A stretch of 64,000 nt of DNA from MedAcidi-G1 sp000817085 (lineage in GTDB: Bacteria > Actinomycetota > Acidimicrobiia > Acidimicrobiales > MedAcidi-G1), in NCBI GenBank assembly GCA_045568635.1, contig JBJLAO010000001.1, positions 372,001-436,000 of the forward strand, in the 5' to 3' direction. The notes beneath the pieces are model-generated. The model was not told the origin of the DNA. It worked only from the letters and a program-made list of their open reading frames with translations, and did not search any database. Position 1 is the stretch's first letter; every line of letters starts with the position of its first letter. Shown here one piece after another: positions 17,026 through 25,823 of the stretch. The position numbers and the translations under genes were made by a program.

Positions 17026-18668
17026 CAGCCATCTCCTTCTTCAACAATTTCGTCTCTCCACATCTCTTCAGGGGCACTTACTCCAAGTAAGTCCATTCCT
17101 ATCTCAAGTCCGATTAAAACTCCCCTCATTAACAGAAAACGGGCCTGTGTTAAAGACGGTTCTATATCATCACCAAGAATACGACAGTCGTGATAAAAAC
17201 CATGCAAATCCGCGGCAAACTCTCGTAACCAAGTCGTTATTTGATGTGGCGCCAATTCGCGACTGGCTCGCTCAACTACATCTGGTAACTCATGTAACGC
17301 TCGAAGTAAAATCAATTCTCTTTGGTGCTGAAGTTGTGATAGATCAACTTCGGAAAGAGGCAACGGCGTAAAACCTATTTCATCAGCTTTTTTCATCATC
17401 GAGCGGATTCGGGCATAAGCATATTGAACATAAAAAATTGGATTTTCATTTACTCTTTTAGAAACTAAGTCCAAATCGAATGTTTGCGTAGTGTCGATGG
17501 ATTGAAGTAGATAAGTGAAACGTGCCGCATCAGATCCCACTTCTTTTACCACTTCGGAAAGTTCAACTATGTCACCTGTTCGTTTCGAAAGTTTTACTTC
17601 TTCGCCAGAACGCTGAAGATTTACCATTTGGGTCACTTCTACCTCTAGCCTTTCAGGTTCATGCCCTAAAGATTCAATCGCCGCTTTCATGCGTGTTATG
17701 TATCCATGATGATCAGCACCCCAAACATTGATGAGACGTTCTGCTCTAGTCAATTTGTCGAGATGATATGTGATGTCTGGCAATAGATATGTGTACTCTC
17801 CATCAGATTTAACTAACACTCGGTCTTTGTCATCACCATATTCTGTGCTTTTTAACCACGTAGCTCCATCTTTTTCATAAGAAGCATTAGCTTTGGCAAG
17901 CATTGAGAGAGTTTTCTCAATTAAGCCTGAATCGACTAGGGAAGTTTCACTAAACCATGAATCAAATTCTATGTTCAAGTCCCTAAGAACTTCCCTCTGG
18001 TCTGATAGAGCCCGTTTTTTACCCCACTCAAGTGGATCTTGATCTCCAGGTATTTCTGCGGCCCATTCCTTTATATAAGCACCGTGGTATCCATCTTCTG
18101 GAATGTTTTCCCCTGCAGTACAAGCGGCTAAGGATGAGGCGAATAAATTCATCTGTGTTCCTCGGTCATTTACATAGAATTCTCGTGCGACCAAATATCC
18201 TGACCGTTCTAGAATTCTGGCAACTGAGTCTCCATAACACGCCCCCCTGCCATGCCCCGCGTGTAAGGGTCCAGTCGGATTAGCGCTAACAAATTCAACG
18301 ATTACTTTCTTATTGGATCCTTCTTCAGAGCGAGCCCAATTTTCAGTACCATCGTTCACCGCCTGTAACAAGACTTCATAGAGCCAAGATTTGTTTAAAT
18401 AAAAATTTACAAATCCGGGCCCAGCAACCTCTAATCTAGATACATAGCTGGATGGAAGGCTTTCTAAAGCAGTTGCTAGCTGGACAGCTAGGTCACGCGG
18501 GCTAGATTTTGCTTTTTTAGCCAAGGCCAGAGCAATATTCGTGGACCAGTCTCCGTGCTCAACATTTGCTGGCCTTTCTAAATGAATCTCGGCCGTCATT
18601 TCAAGACCCAAACTTGACAAGGAGTCTCGTATTAAATTCTTGATACTTTCACGAACATCCATATACAC
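17025..18668 (-). CDS. argS: Arginyl-tRNA synthetase
   Basis: 547-residue class I synthetase. The HIGH-like signature is in NPTGPLHAGHGRGA (about 131-144), the KMSKS-equivalent is VKLSKRTG, and the C-terminal DALR anticodon-binding domain ends the protein. N-terminal Add1 domain present. ATG at 18668 (MYMDVRES); a second ATG two codons in is possible. It heads the long minus-strand housekeeping block. Confidence 0.95.
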   Translation of the reverse strand: MYMDVRESIKNLIRDSLSSLGLEMTAEIHLERPANVEHGDWSTNIALALAKKAKSSPRDLAVQLATALESLPSSYVSRLEVAGPGFVNFYLNKSWLYEVLLQAVNDGTENWARSEEGSNKKVIVEFVSANPTGPLHAGHGRGACYGDSVARILERSGYLVAREFYVNDRGTQMNLFASSLAACTAGENIPEDGYHGAYIKEWAAEIPGDQDPLEWGKKRALSDQREVLRDLNIEFDSWFSETSLVDSGLIEKTLSMLAKANASYEKDGATWLKSTEYGDDKDRVLVKSDGEYTYLLPDITYHLDKLTRAERLINVWGADHHGYITRMKAAIESLGHEPERLEVEVTQMVNLQRSGEEVKLSKRTGDIVELSEVVKEVGSDAARFTYLLQSIDTTQTFDLDLVSKRVNENPIFYVQYAYARIRSMMKKADEIGFTPLPLSEVDLSQLQHQRELILLRALHELPDVVERASRELAPHQITTWLREFAADLHGFYHDCRILGDDIEPSLTQARFLLMRGVLIGLEIGMDLLGVSAPEEMWRDEIVEEGDG

Positions 18669-18804
18669 CCCGGTGAGATTTTATAACACCTTTGCGGCAT
18701 TATGGTCCTCCAAGATATTACAGGACATGCACTTGTCTAATGAAGACTTTTTATTAAAGAACTTTGATTGTTGAAAATTTAAAATACAAATTTAAACAGT
18801 TTAT

Positions 18805-19101
18805 TCAGGCTCTTGAGCCTTCAAATGTCGCAGTTCCAAAAGCACCTAGTTTAGCTTCGCCACTAATCTGGTCGCCGTCGATAGTTGCTGTGGCATCAAT
18901 TGTTATTGGCATTGGCTGTGTCATGTTTACTGTCCACGAAAGATTGTCTCCATCTACACTGCCATTTTCTAGTTCCATGCTGCCCTGCGGTCCTGACATA
19001 GTACCTGTAAGGGTGCCTCCATCAGAAGTAAGTTCGAGGGTCCCTGCTTGGGCTCCCATTGGGCTGTTAAGTGTTACATTCCATGTACCGTCAGCACTCA
19101 C
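18805..19101 (-). CDS. Small beta-rich protein of unknown function
   Basis: 98 residues from a GTG at 19099-19101, chosen because a perfect GGAGGA lies 6 nt upstream; an upstream ATG at 19149 lacks a Shine-Dalgarno and adds a non-conserved tail. Sequence is built of short hydrophobic/polar strands: DGTWNVTLNSPMGAQ, LELTSDGGTLTGTMSGPQGS, DGDNLSWTVNMTQPMPI, IDGDQISGEAKLGAFG. This looks like a small beta-barrel (calycin-like) family seen widely as hypothetical proteins next to oxidoreductases. No signal peptide, so cytoplasmic. Function unknown. Confidence 0.75.
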   Translation of the reverse strand: MSADGTWNVTLNSPMGAQAGTLELTSDGGTLTGTMSGPQGSMELENGSVDGDNLSWTVNMTQPMPITIDATATIDGDQISGEAKLGAFGTATFEGSRA

Positions 19102-19106
19102 TTTTT

Positions 19107-19112
19107 TCCTCC
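19107..19112 (-). promoter_or_regulatory. Start-deciding ribosome binding site
   Basis: TCCTCC on the plus strand, GGAGGA on the minus strand, 5-6 nt before the GTG of the 98-residue protein. It decides that start over an ATG 48 nt upstream. Confidence 0.6.
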
Positions 19113-19204
19113 ATTGATTGTTGTCGCTACTCGCATAAACGTAGATCAAAAACTTTCAATTGTCACATACGGGATCGACTTTTAATTGGTTGAAAATTTG
19201 CAAC

Positions 19205-20104
19205 TCAACTCTCTATAGCTGTCTCATTTTCTTTACCAGAGAAACTTGCATCATCTCTTGTCACGATCACAAGAGCCGCTATAACGATAACTCCTCCTGA
19301 TATCTGCAAAAGTGAGACACTTTGTTCAAGAAAGATCCAAGCTCCTGCTGCAGAGAGTACTGGGATGGCAAGCATCAGTAGACCTGCAAGACTCAAAGAA
19401 ACATGCAAGTGAGCCCAGTTCATTAAAAAATGTCCACTTCCTGGTACCGCTAACAAAACTAATATCCAAAGAAACTCATTTCTGGTAAGAGCTGGGAAAC
19501 CTGATGTTGAGCTTTGAAAAATTATTAAAAAAGGTAAGAGTCCTAACGAACCTATAAGCATGGCCAATGTCTGAAGCGTAAAGGTATCTATTCTTGAACG
19601 AACTGACTTGACAGCAACAAAATAACCCGAAAATAAAATCATTGCTAATAAAGCAAGCAAGTCGCCTGTTGGACTCCATGAAATCTTACTACTGGAGCCT
19701 AAAACGACTACAGCCACACCCCCCGTCGCAAAAATAGAGATTCCGAGCAGCCTCTTAGTAATTATTTCTCCAAACTTCCCACCGGCGACAAAAATCAACA
19801 CGATTGTTTGTAATGCACCGATAATCGTCGCATTTGCAACAGTTGTGATATTAAGAGCTGAGAAGAAGACCACTATTTCAGAACAAAAAAGTACTGCAAC
19901 TGGAAATGCAATTTTTATTTGTTCCCACGTAACTCTTTTACCTGCCGCAAAAAAAATCACACCGTAAACAATCACTCCCAGAGACTGGCGCCAAAATGCA
20001 ATTTCTATACCTGATAGATCAAGGCGAGCGACAATGATATTCCCAGTCGACCAACAGACAACTGCGGCTACAGCCGCAATACGTCCTAAATTAGACAAAT
20101 TCAT
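19205..20104 (-). CDS. EamA/DMT-superfamily transporter
   Basis: About 299 residues from the ATG at 20104 (MNLSNLGRIAAVAAVV); a longer reading to 20146 lacks a Shine-Dalgarno, while GGTGAG lies upstream of the chosen start. Ten predicted membrane helices in two EamA repeats, for example AAVAAVVCWSTGNIIVARL at the start and PGSGHFLMNWAHLHVSLSL in the second repeat. Such proteins export or import metabolites; the substrate cannot be told. The product resembles the DMT gene at 60546 (both with GTGH/GSGHFLMNWAH-type motif), so they may be paralogues. Confidence 0.85.
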   Translation of the reverse strand: MNLSNLGRIAAVAAVVCWSTGNIIVARLDLSGIEIAFWRQSLGVIVYGVIFFAAGKRVTWEQIKIAFPVAVLFCSEIVVFFSALNITTVANATIIGALQTIVLIFVAGGKFGEIITKRLLGISIFATGGVAVVVLGSSSKISWSPTGDLLALLAMILFSGYFVAVKSVRSRIDTFTLQTLAMLIGSLGLLPFLIIFQSSTSGFPALTRNEFLWILVLLAVPGSGHFLMNWAHLHVSLSLAGLLMLAIPVLSAAGAWIFLEQSVSLLQISGGVIVIAALVIVTRDDASFSGKENETAIES

Positions 20105-20288
20105 CGGCAAATTCTCACCTTTGAACACTAGAGCCAATTTGAGCATTGATTAGAAGCTTTTAAATTTAATTTATGATTTACTAAAAGTTAATATTCCGAA
20201 CGTGCAAGTTTTAAGTTTGTTTACTAATGTTGCCTTATATTTTGCTGCACAAAATTTGTAGCTTTAAAATTCAAAATTGGAGATTTGA

Positions 20289-21344
20289 ATGAAAATTATT
20301 AAAAGAATTGCTGTAGTTTTAGCACTATCACTTTTAGTCATGTCCTGCGGAAGTGAAGAATCTGAGCAGTCAAGTGGGGAATGGCCAGACAAAATTGTCT
20401 TTGGTTTTGTACCAAGTCAAGAACAAGAAGCTCTACAAGATGACATCCAGCCAATGATGGATCATCTCACCGAAAAACTAGGAATTAAAGTAGAGGGTGT
20501 TGTAACTACTGACTTCGTCGGTCTGGGAACAGCTATGGGAACAGGCCAAGCAGATCTTGGTGCTTTCGGACCTGCTGGTTTCGTTATGGCTCAACAAAAG
20601 TTCGGGAATATGAGTGTTATGGCCCAAGCTATTCGCTATGGAGCGCCTACATATCACGGTCAGTGGATGACAAATGATTCCAGCATCTGCAGTCCTGGCA
20701 CGCTTAAGTCAGGAACAGCTCTGATAAATAATTCAGACAGTATGGAGCAAGTCAGTGCAATAGATGCTGTTGCCTTACAGGTAGGTGTTTACTTCGGAGA
20801 TTCTGGTAAAGCTCTTGGAGAAACTGTTGATGCAGGAACAGTCTCGCCGGGAATGTCATGTATGGCAGACATAAGTAATGTGATCGGAAAGACTGTCGCA
20901 TTCACAAACGAAAGCTCAACTTCTGGATATCAGTACCCAACTTTGCAACTTCGGAATGCAGGGATAGCAGACGATCAATACGAGAAAGTTTTCGCGGGTG
21001 GACATGACGGTGCCGTGGCTGCCGTTTACAACGGTGATGCAGACTTTGGTGTTGCCTATGATGACGCTCGACGAACAATGAGAAAAACGAATCCAGACGT
21101 AGGTGACAAAGTAATTATTTTTAACTTGACTGCGGAAATTCCTAACGACGTCGTGGCTGTAAGAACCGACTTGCCTGACAGTTTGAAAGGTGCCATCTAT
21201 TACAATATGGACGCATACCTTAAAACTGAAGAAGGCGAAGCAGTTTCTGACGAAGTGTTTGGCTGGACTGATATGCAAGTAGCTAAAGACTCCGACTTTG
21301 ATGTCGTTCGTGAAGCAAATGAAAAACTAGGAATTAACGACTAA
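20289..21344 (+). CDS. phnD: Phosphonate/phosphite-type ABC transporter substrate-binding lipoprotein
   Basis: 351 residues. Lipoprotein signal peptide with lipobox LLVMSC (Cys near 20), then a PhnD-like periplasmic-binding fold: KIVFGFVPSQEQEALQDDIQPMMDHLTEKLG, TTDFVGLGTAMGTGQADLGAFGPAGFVMAQ, and FTNESSTSGYQYPTLQL. PhnD relatives bind phosphonates, phosphite or hypophosphite. First gene of phnD-phnC-phnE-phnE; the 142-bp AT-rich gap upstream should hold its promoter. No C-P lyase or phosphite dehydrogenase gene is in the window, so the ligand stays open. Confidence 0.85.
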   Translation: MKIIKRIAVVLALSLLVMSCGSEESEQSSGEWPDKIVFGFVPSQEQEALQDDIQPMMDHLTEKLGIKVEGVVTTDFVGLGTAMGTGQADLGAFGPAGFVMAQQKFGNMSVMAQAIRYGAPTYHGQWMTNDSSICSPGTLKSGTALINNSDSMEQVSAIDAVALQVGVYFGDSGKALGETVDAGTVSPGMSCMADISNVIGKTVAFTNESSTSGYQYPTLQLRNAGIADDQYEKVFAGGHDGAVAAVYNGDADFGVAYDDARRTMRKTNPDVGDKVIIFNLTAEIPNDVVAVRTDLPDSLKGAIYYNMDAYLKTEEGEAVSDEVFGWTDMQVAKDSDFDVVREANEKLGIND

Positions 21345-21382
21345 AACTCAACTCAGAGTTCTTCAAAAATTAGGAAAAGAGC

Positions 21383-22183
21383 TTGATAAAAATCGAAGGT
21401 GTCTCGGTCACTTATCCGGGTGGAGTTGAGGCTCTACGGAGTGTCGATATTCAAATAGAAGATGGCGAGTTTGTGGTCATAGTTGGGCTTTCCGGAGCAG
21501 GTAAATCAACACTGCTTCGGGTGCTCAACGGACTTGTTCCCGCTACCTCAGGCTCGATTCTTGTAGATGGAACTGAAGTAGTAAATGCTAATTCTCAGAC
21601 GCTGCGACAAGTGCGCTCCAAAACAGGAATGATCTTTCAGACTTTCAATCTTGTTAATAGAACCACGGTTTTGAATAACGTGCTTATGGGTCGCCTTGCT
21701 AATGTCCCTTCGTGGCGGTCGACTTTAGGTTTATGGCCACCTGAAGATAAAGAAATAGCGATGCTCGCCTTGGAAAGAGTTGGGATCGTGGACAAAACCT
21801 ACGTACGTGCCTCAAATCTTTCAGGAGGGCAACAGCAAAGGGTAGGAATTGCTAGAGCACTAGCTCAAGAACCTTCCCTTATGCTCGCAGATGAACCCGT
21901 TGCTGCACTCGATCCGGTAACAAGCCGTCAAGTAATGGGCGACTTACAAAAAATTAATCGTGAGCTGGGTATCACCACTCTGGTAAATCTTCATTTCTTG
22001 GACTTGGCCAAAGAGTATGGAAAGCGTCTGATTGGTTTGCGTGACGGTCTATTAGTTTACGACGGCGATATAAGTGACGTAACTGACGAAACTTTCCGAG
22101 AAATTTATGGAAGAGCTATTACCTCTGAAGATCTTCACGCGATGAACCAGGAACCGCAAAAAAACATCGGCAATGGTAAATGA
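21383..22183 (+). CDS. phnC: Phosphonate-type ABC transporter ATP-binding protein
   Basis: 266 residues. TTG start with AGGA about 8 nt upstream, 38 bp after phnD. Walker A GLSGAGKST (near 37-45), Q-loop MIFQTFNL, signature LSGGQQQRVGIARAL and Walker B LMLADEPVAALDP. PhnC-type length and companion genes support the assignment. Its end overlaps the first permease by 4 nt (ATGA). Confidence 0.9.
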   Translation: MIKIEGVSVTYPGGVEALRSVDIQIEDGEFVVIVGLSGAGKSTLLRVLNGLVPATSGSILVDGTEVVNANSQTLRQVRSKTGMIFQTFNLVNRTTVLNNVLMGRLANVPSWRSTLGLWPPEDKEIAMLALERVGIVDKTYVRASNLSGGQQQRVGIARALAQEPSLMLADEPVAALDPVTSRQVMGDLQKINRELGITTLVNLHFLDLAKEYGKRLIGLRDGLLVYDGDISDVTDETFREIYGRAITSEDLHAMNQEPQKNIGNGK

Positions 22184-22980
22184 ATGACTATACAAATACT
22201 TCTGAGAGACCAGTAAAACCGAAACCTCGCGCACGCTCATTTTTAATCGCTTTAGTGCTTTTAGCATTAACTTTTTGGGCAGCGTTTAAAGTTTCTTTCG
22301 ACCTCTCTACTTTTTGGGAGGTTTGGACTAATCCGATCTGGAGTATGTTTTGGCCTATTCCTTGGGATTGGGTTTTCACAAAAGAGAATACTTTTGACCC
22401 TCTAATTGAAACTCTACAAATTGCCGTAACATCAACACTCGTTGGCTGCTTATTGGCTCTTCCTGTTAGTTTTGCGATGTCTTCTCTTACAACACCTAAT
22501 AAAATTGTCTACTTCATAAGTAAAACTATTATGAACTTAGTGCGTGCCGTGCCGGATCTTTTCTGGGCGAAATTGCTTGTGACAGCAATTGGAATTGGGG
22601 CTTTTGCTGGAGCTTGGTCACTTACAATTTTTTCTTTAGCCGTAATGGTCAAGCTTTTTAGTGAAACAGTGGATGCAGCTGACCCAAGACCTCTTGAAGC
22701 TGCCCGATCTTCAGGGGCTCGACATCTACCTGCCGTAAAAGCAGGTGTGCTTCCGACAGTTTTTCCTTCCTACGTAGCTTATTCTCTATACATTTTCGAA
22801 CTTAATATCAGGGCATCGGTTGTACTCGGTCTAGTTGGAGCCGGTGGCGTAGGCAGGGTCATTGAGACTCAACGTCAGTTCTTTCGTTTTGACCGCATCT
22901 TAGGGTTGTTAGTCATTATTTTTGGAATCGTATGGGTGATAGAACAGATTAGTGTCTCGTTAAGAAAGAGGCTCGTCTGA
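22180..22980 (+). CDS. phnE: Phosphonate-type ABC transporter permease (first PhnE)
   Basis: 266-residue inner-membrane permease with about five to six helices and the cytoplasmic EAA-type loop EAARSSGARHLPAVKAGVLPTVFPSYVAYSL, typical of PhnE. Near-C-terminal ASVVLGLVGAGGVGRVIE is a family hallmark. ATGA overlap with phnC; the second permease begins 1 bp after its stop. Confidence 0.9.
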   Translation: MNDYTNTSERPVKPKPRARSFLIALVLLALTFWAAFKVSFDLSTFWEVWTNPIWSMFWPIPWDWVFTKENTFDPLIETLQIAVTSTLVGCLLALPVSFAMSSLTTPNKIVYFISKTIMNLVRAVPDLFWAKLLVTAIGIGAFAGAWSLTIFSLAVMVKLFSETVDAADPRPLEAARSSGARHLPAVKAGVLPTVFPSYVAYSLYIFELNIRASVVLGLVGAGGVGRVIETQRQFFRFDRILGLLVIIFGIVWVIEQISVSLRKRLV

Positions 22981-22981
22981 T

Positions 22982-23860
22982 ATGGAAACTCTTTCAGATA
23001 CGCCTATCTCCTCTCATAGGCCTCCTACGCCAAAGACTTTTTACCGTTGGTTTATAGCGATCCCATTTTTGGTCGCAATTGTTTGGTCTGTCGTTGGACT
23101 GAACATAACTCTTTCACGCTTACTTGATGCACCAGGTGACGCTTGGACTATTTTACGACAAATGGCCCCACCAGCTTTCGGTGAGGTCTATGAACGTGGC
23201 GCAGTTGGAAAAATCTTTGAATCGGTCTACATAGCTTGGATTGGAACAATCATCGGAGCTTTTGTATCGCTTCCTCTAGCCTTCTTAGCCGCACATAACG
23301 TTGCCCCGGTCTGGATTAGATCTCCTATCCGTCAGTTATTTAATGCGATCAGAGCGGTACCAGAGTTAATCCTCGCTGTGATCCTTATACCTATAACAGG
23401 ACTAGGAGCATGGGCAGGAACTCTCGCTATCGGTATACATTCGATCGGCACTTTGGGTAAATGGGCCTGTGAATCAATTGAAGACATCGATGACGGACCG
23501 ATAGAGGCAACAAAAGCTTGTGGGGGTAAATGGGCTAGTGGTATGAGATGGGGAGTTCTTCCTCAAGTAATGCCAGTAATAAGTTCTTACTGGTTATTTA
23601 GATTTGAGATTAATGTTAGGGCTTCTGCTGTTCTGGGGATGATTGGAGCAGGTGGAGTTGGCTCAGAGCTGGTTTCTCAACTTTCATTTAGAAACTTCCC
23701 TGCAGCTAGTGCCGTTTTAATAATGACAATGGCAGTGGTCCTAACTATAGATACTATTTCTGCTGCCGTAAGGCGCAGAATCATAAAAGGTTCAGACAAC
23801 ACTGACGAAGACTCACGTACTCTTGAGGCCATCACAGACTTAACTGGAATCAGAAGCTAA
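22982..23860 (+). CDS. phnE: Phosphonate-type ABC transporter permease (second PhnE)
   Basis: 292 residues, paralogous to the preceding permease: EAA loop EATKACGGKWASGMRWGVLPQVMPVISSYWL and ASAVLGMIGAGGVGSELVSQ. The two permeases probably form a heterodimer around two PhnC subunits. The C-terminal tail (about 265-292) is longer and charged. Tightly packed in the operon. Confidence 0.9.
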   Translation: METLSDTPISSHRPPTPKTFYRWFIAIPFLVAIVWSVVGLNITLSRLLDAPGDAWTILRQMAPPAFGEVYERGAVGKIFESVYIAWIGTIIGAFVSLPLAFLAAHNVAPVWIRSPIRQLFNAIRAVPELILAVILIPITGLGAWAGTLAIGIHSIGTLGKWACESIEDIDDGPIEATKACGGKWASGMRWGVLPQVMPVISSYWLFRFEINVRASAVLGMIGAGGVGSELVSQLSFRNFPAASAVLIMTMAVVLTIDTISAAVRRRIIKGSDNTDEDSRTLEAITDLTGIRS

Positions 23861-23906
23861 GAATCTAAATCACCGCTTTTTACACTTACTGCCTTAACAT
23901 TTCAAT

Positions 23907-24854
23907 ATGGAAACAGATGTTATTGGCATTGACATTGGTGGCACCTTGGCAAAAGCTATAGTCCTAGACTCCACCAGTTTCGAAATAAAAGACCAACTGA
24001 CAATAGCAAGCAGCGACAAAGGTCCCGAGCTTGTAAAAATTATAAAATCTCTCGTCGGTAAACTCGAAGAAAATACTAAGCAATCATTCTCAACACTTGG
24101 CTTAGGAATAGCGGGATTGACTCATAGATCAGGAGTAGTCAGATACTCCCCAAATCTTCCTAACCTAATCGAATTTCCTATAACAATTGAAGTTGAAAAT
24201 GAACTCGGGATTCCTGTCGTTATCGGAAATGATGCAACCGTCGGAACGATTGCAGAATGGAAAATAGGTGCAGGAAAAGGAAGTGAAAATTTCGCTTTGG
24301 TAACTCTAGGTACCGGAATCGGGGCGGGGTTAGTTGTGGACGGTCGTCTTCTCCTTGGCAATAATGGTTTCGCTGGTGAAGCCGGACACATGACTATAGA
24401 TGTAAACGGCCCAGTTCACATAACGGGTCAAAAAGGACCTTGGGAATACTTCGCTTCTGGAAATGCGTTAAACCGTATCGTTCAAAACGAAGCATCAGAA
24501 GGAAACTACCCTTGGGTAGTTGATCAAGCTGGCAAAAAGGAAAATATTACTGGTGAGTATTTATCTTCCGGTATACAAAATAAAGAACCTGACTCTTTAC
24601 GAATTTTAGATCATTTCTGTCATGAAGTGAGCAAGGGTCTGGTCAATTTGATTTTACTTTTGGATTTAGACAGAGTTGTGATAGGTGGTGGAGTTTCTGA
24701 AATCGGGGAGCCACTGAGGAATGGAATAGAGAAATGGATTGAAAAAACTCTTATCGGCAGTGAACACCGTCCGAAAATTGAAGTAAAACTAGCAAAACTA
24801 GGTTCAAATGCTGGAGCCATTGGAGCAGCTCTGTCTACAACAAATTATTTTTAG
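23907..24854 (+). CDS. ROK-family sugar kinase (glucokinase-like) with altered zinc motif
   Basis: 315 residues. N-terminal phosphate-1 motif DIGGTLAKAIVLD (about 8-20), LGIAGLTHRSGVVRYSPNLPNL, the catalytic Asp in GNDATVGTIAEW, and TLGTGIGAGLVVDGRLL with GEAGHM. The usual ROK zinc site CxCGxxGCxE is replaced by HITGQKGPWE, so three Cys are missing while the glycines, Glu and the following ASGNAL are kept. Probably phosphorylates glucose or a related sugar. It follows the phn genes by 46 bp and may be co-transcribed, but a functional link is not evident. Its stop overlaps that of the convergent hydrolase by 4 nt. Confidence 0.8.
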   Translation: METDVIGIDIGGTLAKAIVLDSTSFEIKDQLTIASSDKGPELVKIIKSLVGKLEENTKQSFSTLGLGIAGLTHRSGVVRYSPNLPNLIEFPITIEVENELGIPVVIGNDATVGTIAEWKIGAGKGSENFALVTLGTGIGAGLVVDGRLLLGNNGFAGEAGHMTIDVNGPVHITGQKGPWEYFASGNALNRIVQNEASEGNYPWVVDQAGKKENITGEYLSSGIQNKEPDSLRILDHFCHEVSKGLVNLILLLDLDRVVIGGGVSEIGEPLRNGIEKWIEKTLIGSEHRPKIEVKLAKLGSNAGAIGAALSTTNYF

Positions 24855-25549
24855 CTATTACTTAAACTCTCATTAAACATTTCTAAAACTTTTCTCCACG
24901 CAACATCTGCAATTTCAGAGTTGTAAGTACCAAGAGGGTTTTCCTCATTTGCAAAAGCATGACCTGTTTGAGGATAAATATTGAAAGTAACATCCTTACC
25001 CATTTCTCTGAGTTTATTTTCTAGTCCTGCAACTGAGTCGGGAGGAAAAAAATCATCAACACTTGCAAAATGTCCTTCAACGCGGGCTGTGAGATTTGTC
25101 CAGTCAGGCTCATTGTCTCCTAAAGGAGCTCCGTAAAAAGGAGCTACAGCGGCGATTCGTTCACCTTCTGAGGCTGCAATTAAGAGACTTAGCATTCCCC
25201 CCATACAAAACCCAACTACTCCTACGGTTGCGCTATCAACATTAGAATTTTTCAATAGATAGTCAATGGCGCCAGACATGTCTCTAGTGGCTCTCTCTGG
25301 CGGCAGAGTGCTCATAAGCTCTCCTGCCTTGTCCATTTCAGAATGTTGAGCTAATTCACCGTGATATAAATCAGGAGCCAATGCCACAAATCCCTTTTCC
25401 GCTAGCCGGTCACACACAGACTTGATTTGTGGCGCTAATCCCCACCACTCTTGAATAACCATAACACCTGGGCCTGTCCCCTCAGGTAAAGCCAGATAAC
25501 CGCCGGCCGTGACGTCACCTGCTTCAAAAACAACCATTTCACCGACCAT
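24851..25549 (-). CDS. Dienelactone hydrolase family protein
   Basis: 232 residues from the ATG at 25549, which has GGAGGA about 7 nt upstream; an upstream in-frame ATG at 25609 has none. Alpha/beta-hydrolase of the dienelactone hydrolase type: nucleophile Cys in VGVVGFCMGGMLSLL, Asp in SVDDFFPPDS, His in QTGHAFANEENP. The family hydrolyses dienelactones or other small lactones/esters in aromatic and haloaromatic degradation, but many members have other substrates. No companion catechol pathway genes are in the window. Confidence 0.87.
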   Translation of the reverse strand: MVGEMVVFEAGDVTAGGYLALPEGTGPGVMVIQEWWGLAPQIKSVCDRLAEKGFVALAPDLYHGELAQHSEMDKAGELMSTLPPERATRDMSGAIDYLLKNSNVDSATVGVVGFCMGGMLSLLIAASEGERIAAVAPFYGAPLGDNEPDWTNLTARVEGHFASVDDFFPPDSVAGLENKLREMGKDVTFNIYPQTGHAFANEENPLGTYNSEIADVAWRKVLEMFNESLSNS

Positions 25550-25674
25550 GCCTAATCCTCCAATAGAAATAATTCTTTTCCCTTTTTTGCATAACCTTTT
25601 GAGAAACAATATAAGGAAATGTCGTTGATTGATGTGTCCAGCAAAAAGAGGACGTAGCCTTCCTTTTGTAGCTC

Positions 25675-25746
25675 GCCCCTGTAGCTCAGCGGATAGAGCA
25701 TCGGCTTCCGGAGCCGTGTGCGCAGGTTCGATTCCTGCCAGGGGCG
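25675..25746 (+). tRNA. tRNA-Arg (anticodon CCG)
   Basis: 72-nt cloverleaf. Acceptor GCCCCTG pairs with CAGGGGC, discriminator G, D arm GCTC/GAGC, anticodon loop TTCCGGA giving CCG (reads CGG, Arg), and T arm GCAGG-TTCGATT-CCTGC. The base pair at 27-43 would be a U-U mismatch. CCA is not encoded. It stands alone between the hydrolase and the FrhB-like gene. Confidence 0.95.
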
Positions 25747-25823
25747 CAAAACACAGGTGGTCTTTAAATCGAATAGACTATGTTTAAGTCTGACCCCAGA
25801 TAAAAGAGAGTTGCGCTCAATAA

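Noticed and set aside
20147..20288. Repeats AAGTTTT/AAGTTTG upstream of phnD as a possible Pho box
   Set aside because: They do not match the actinobacterial PhoP box and the region is AT-rich.
21345..21382. AACTC/GAGTT hairpin between phnD and phnC
   Set aside because: Only 5 bp, probably chance in an AT-rich gap.
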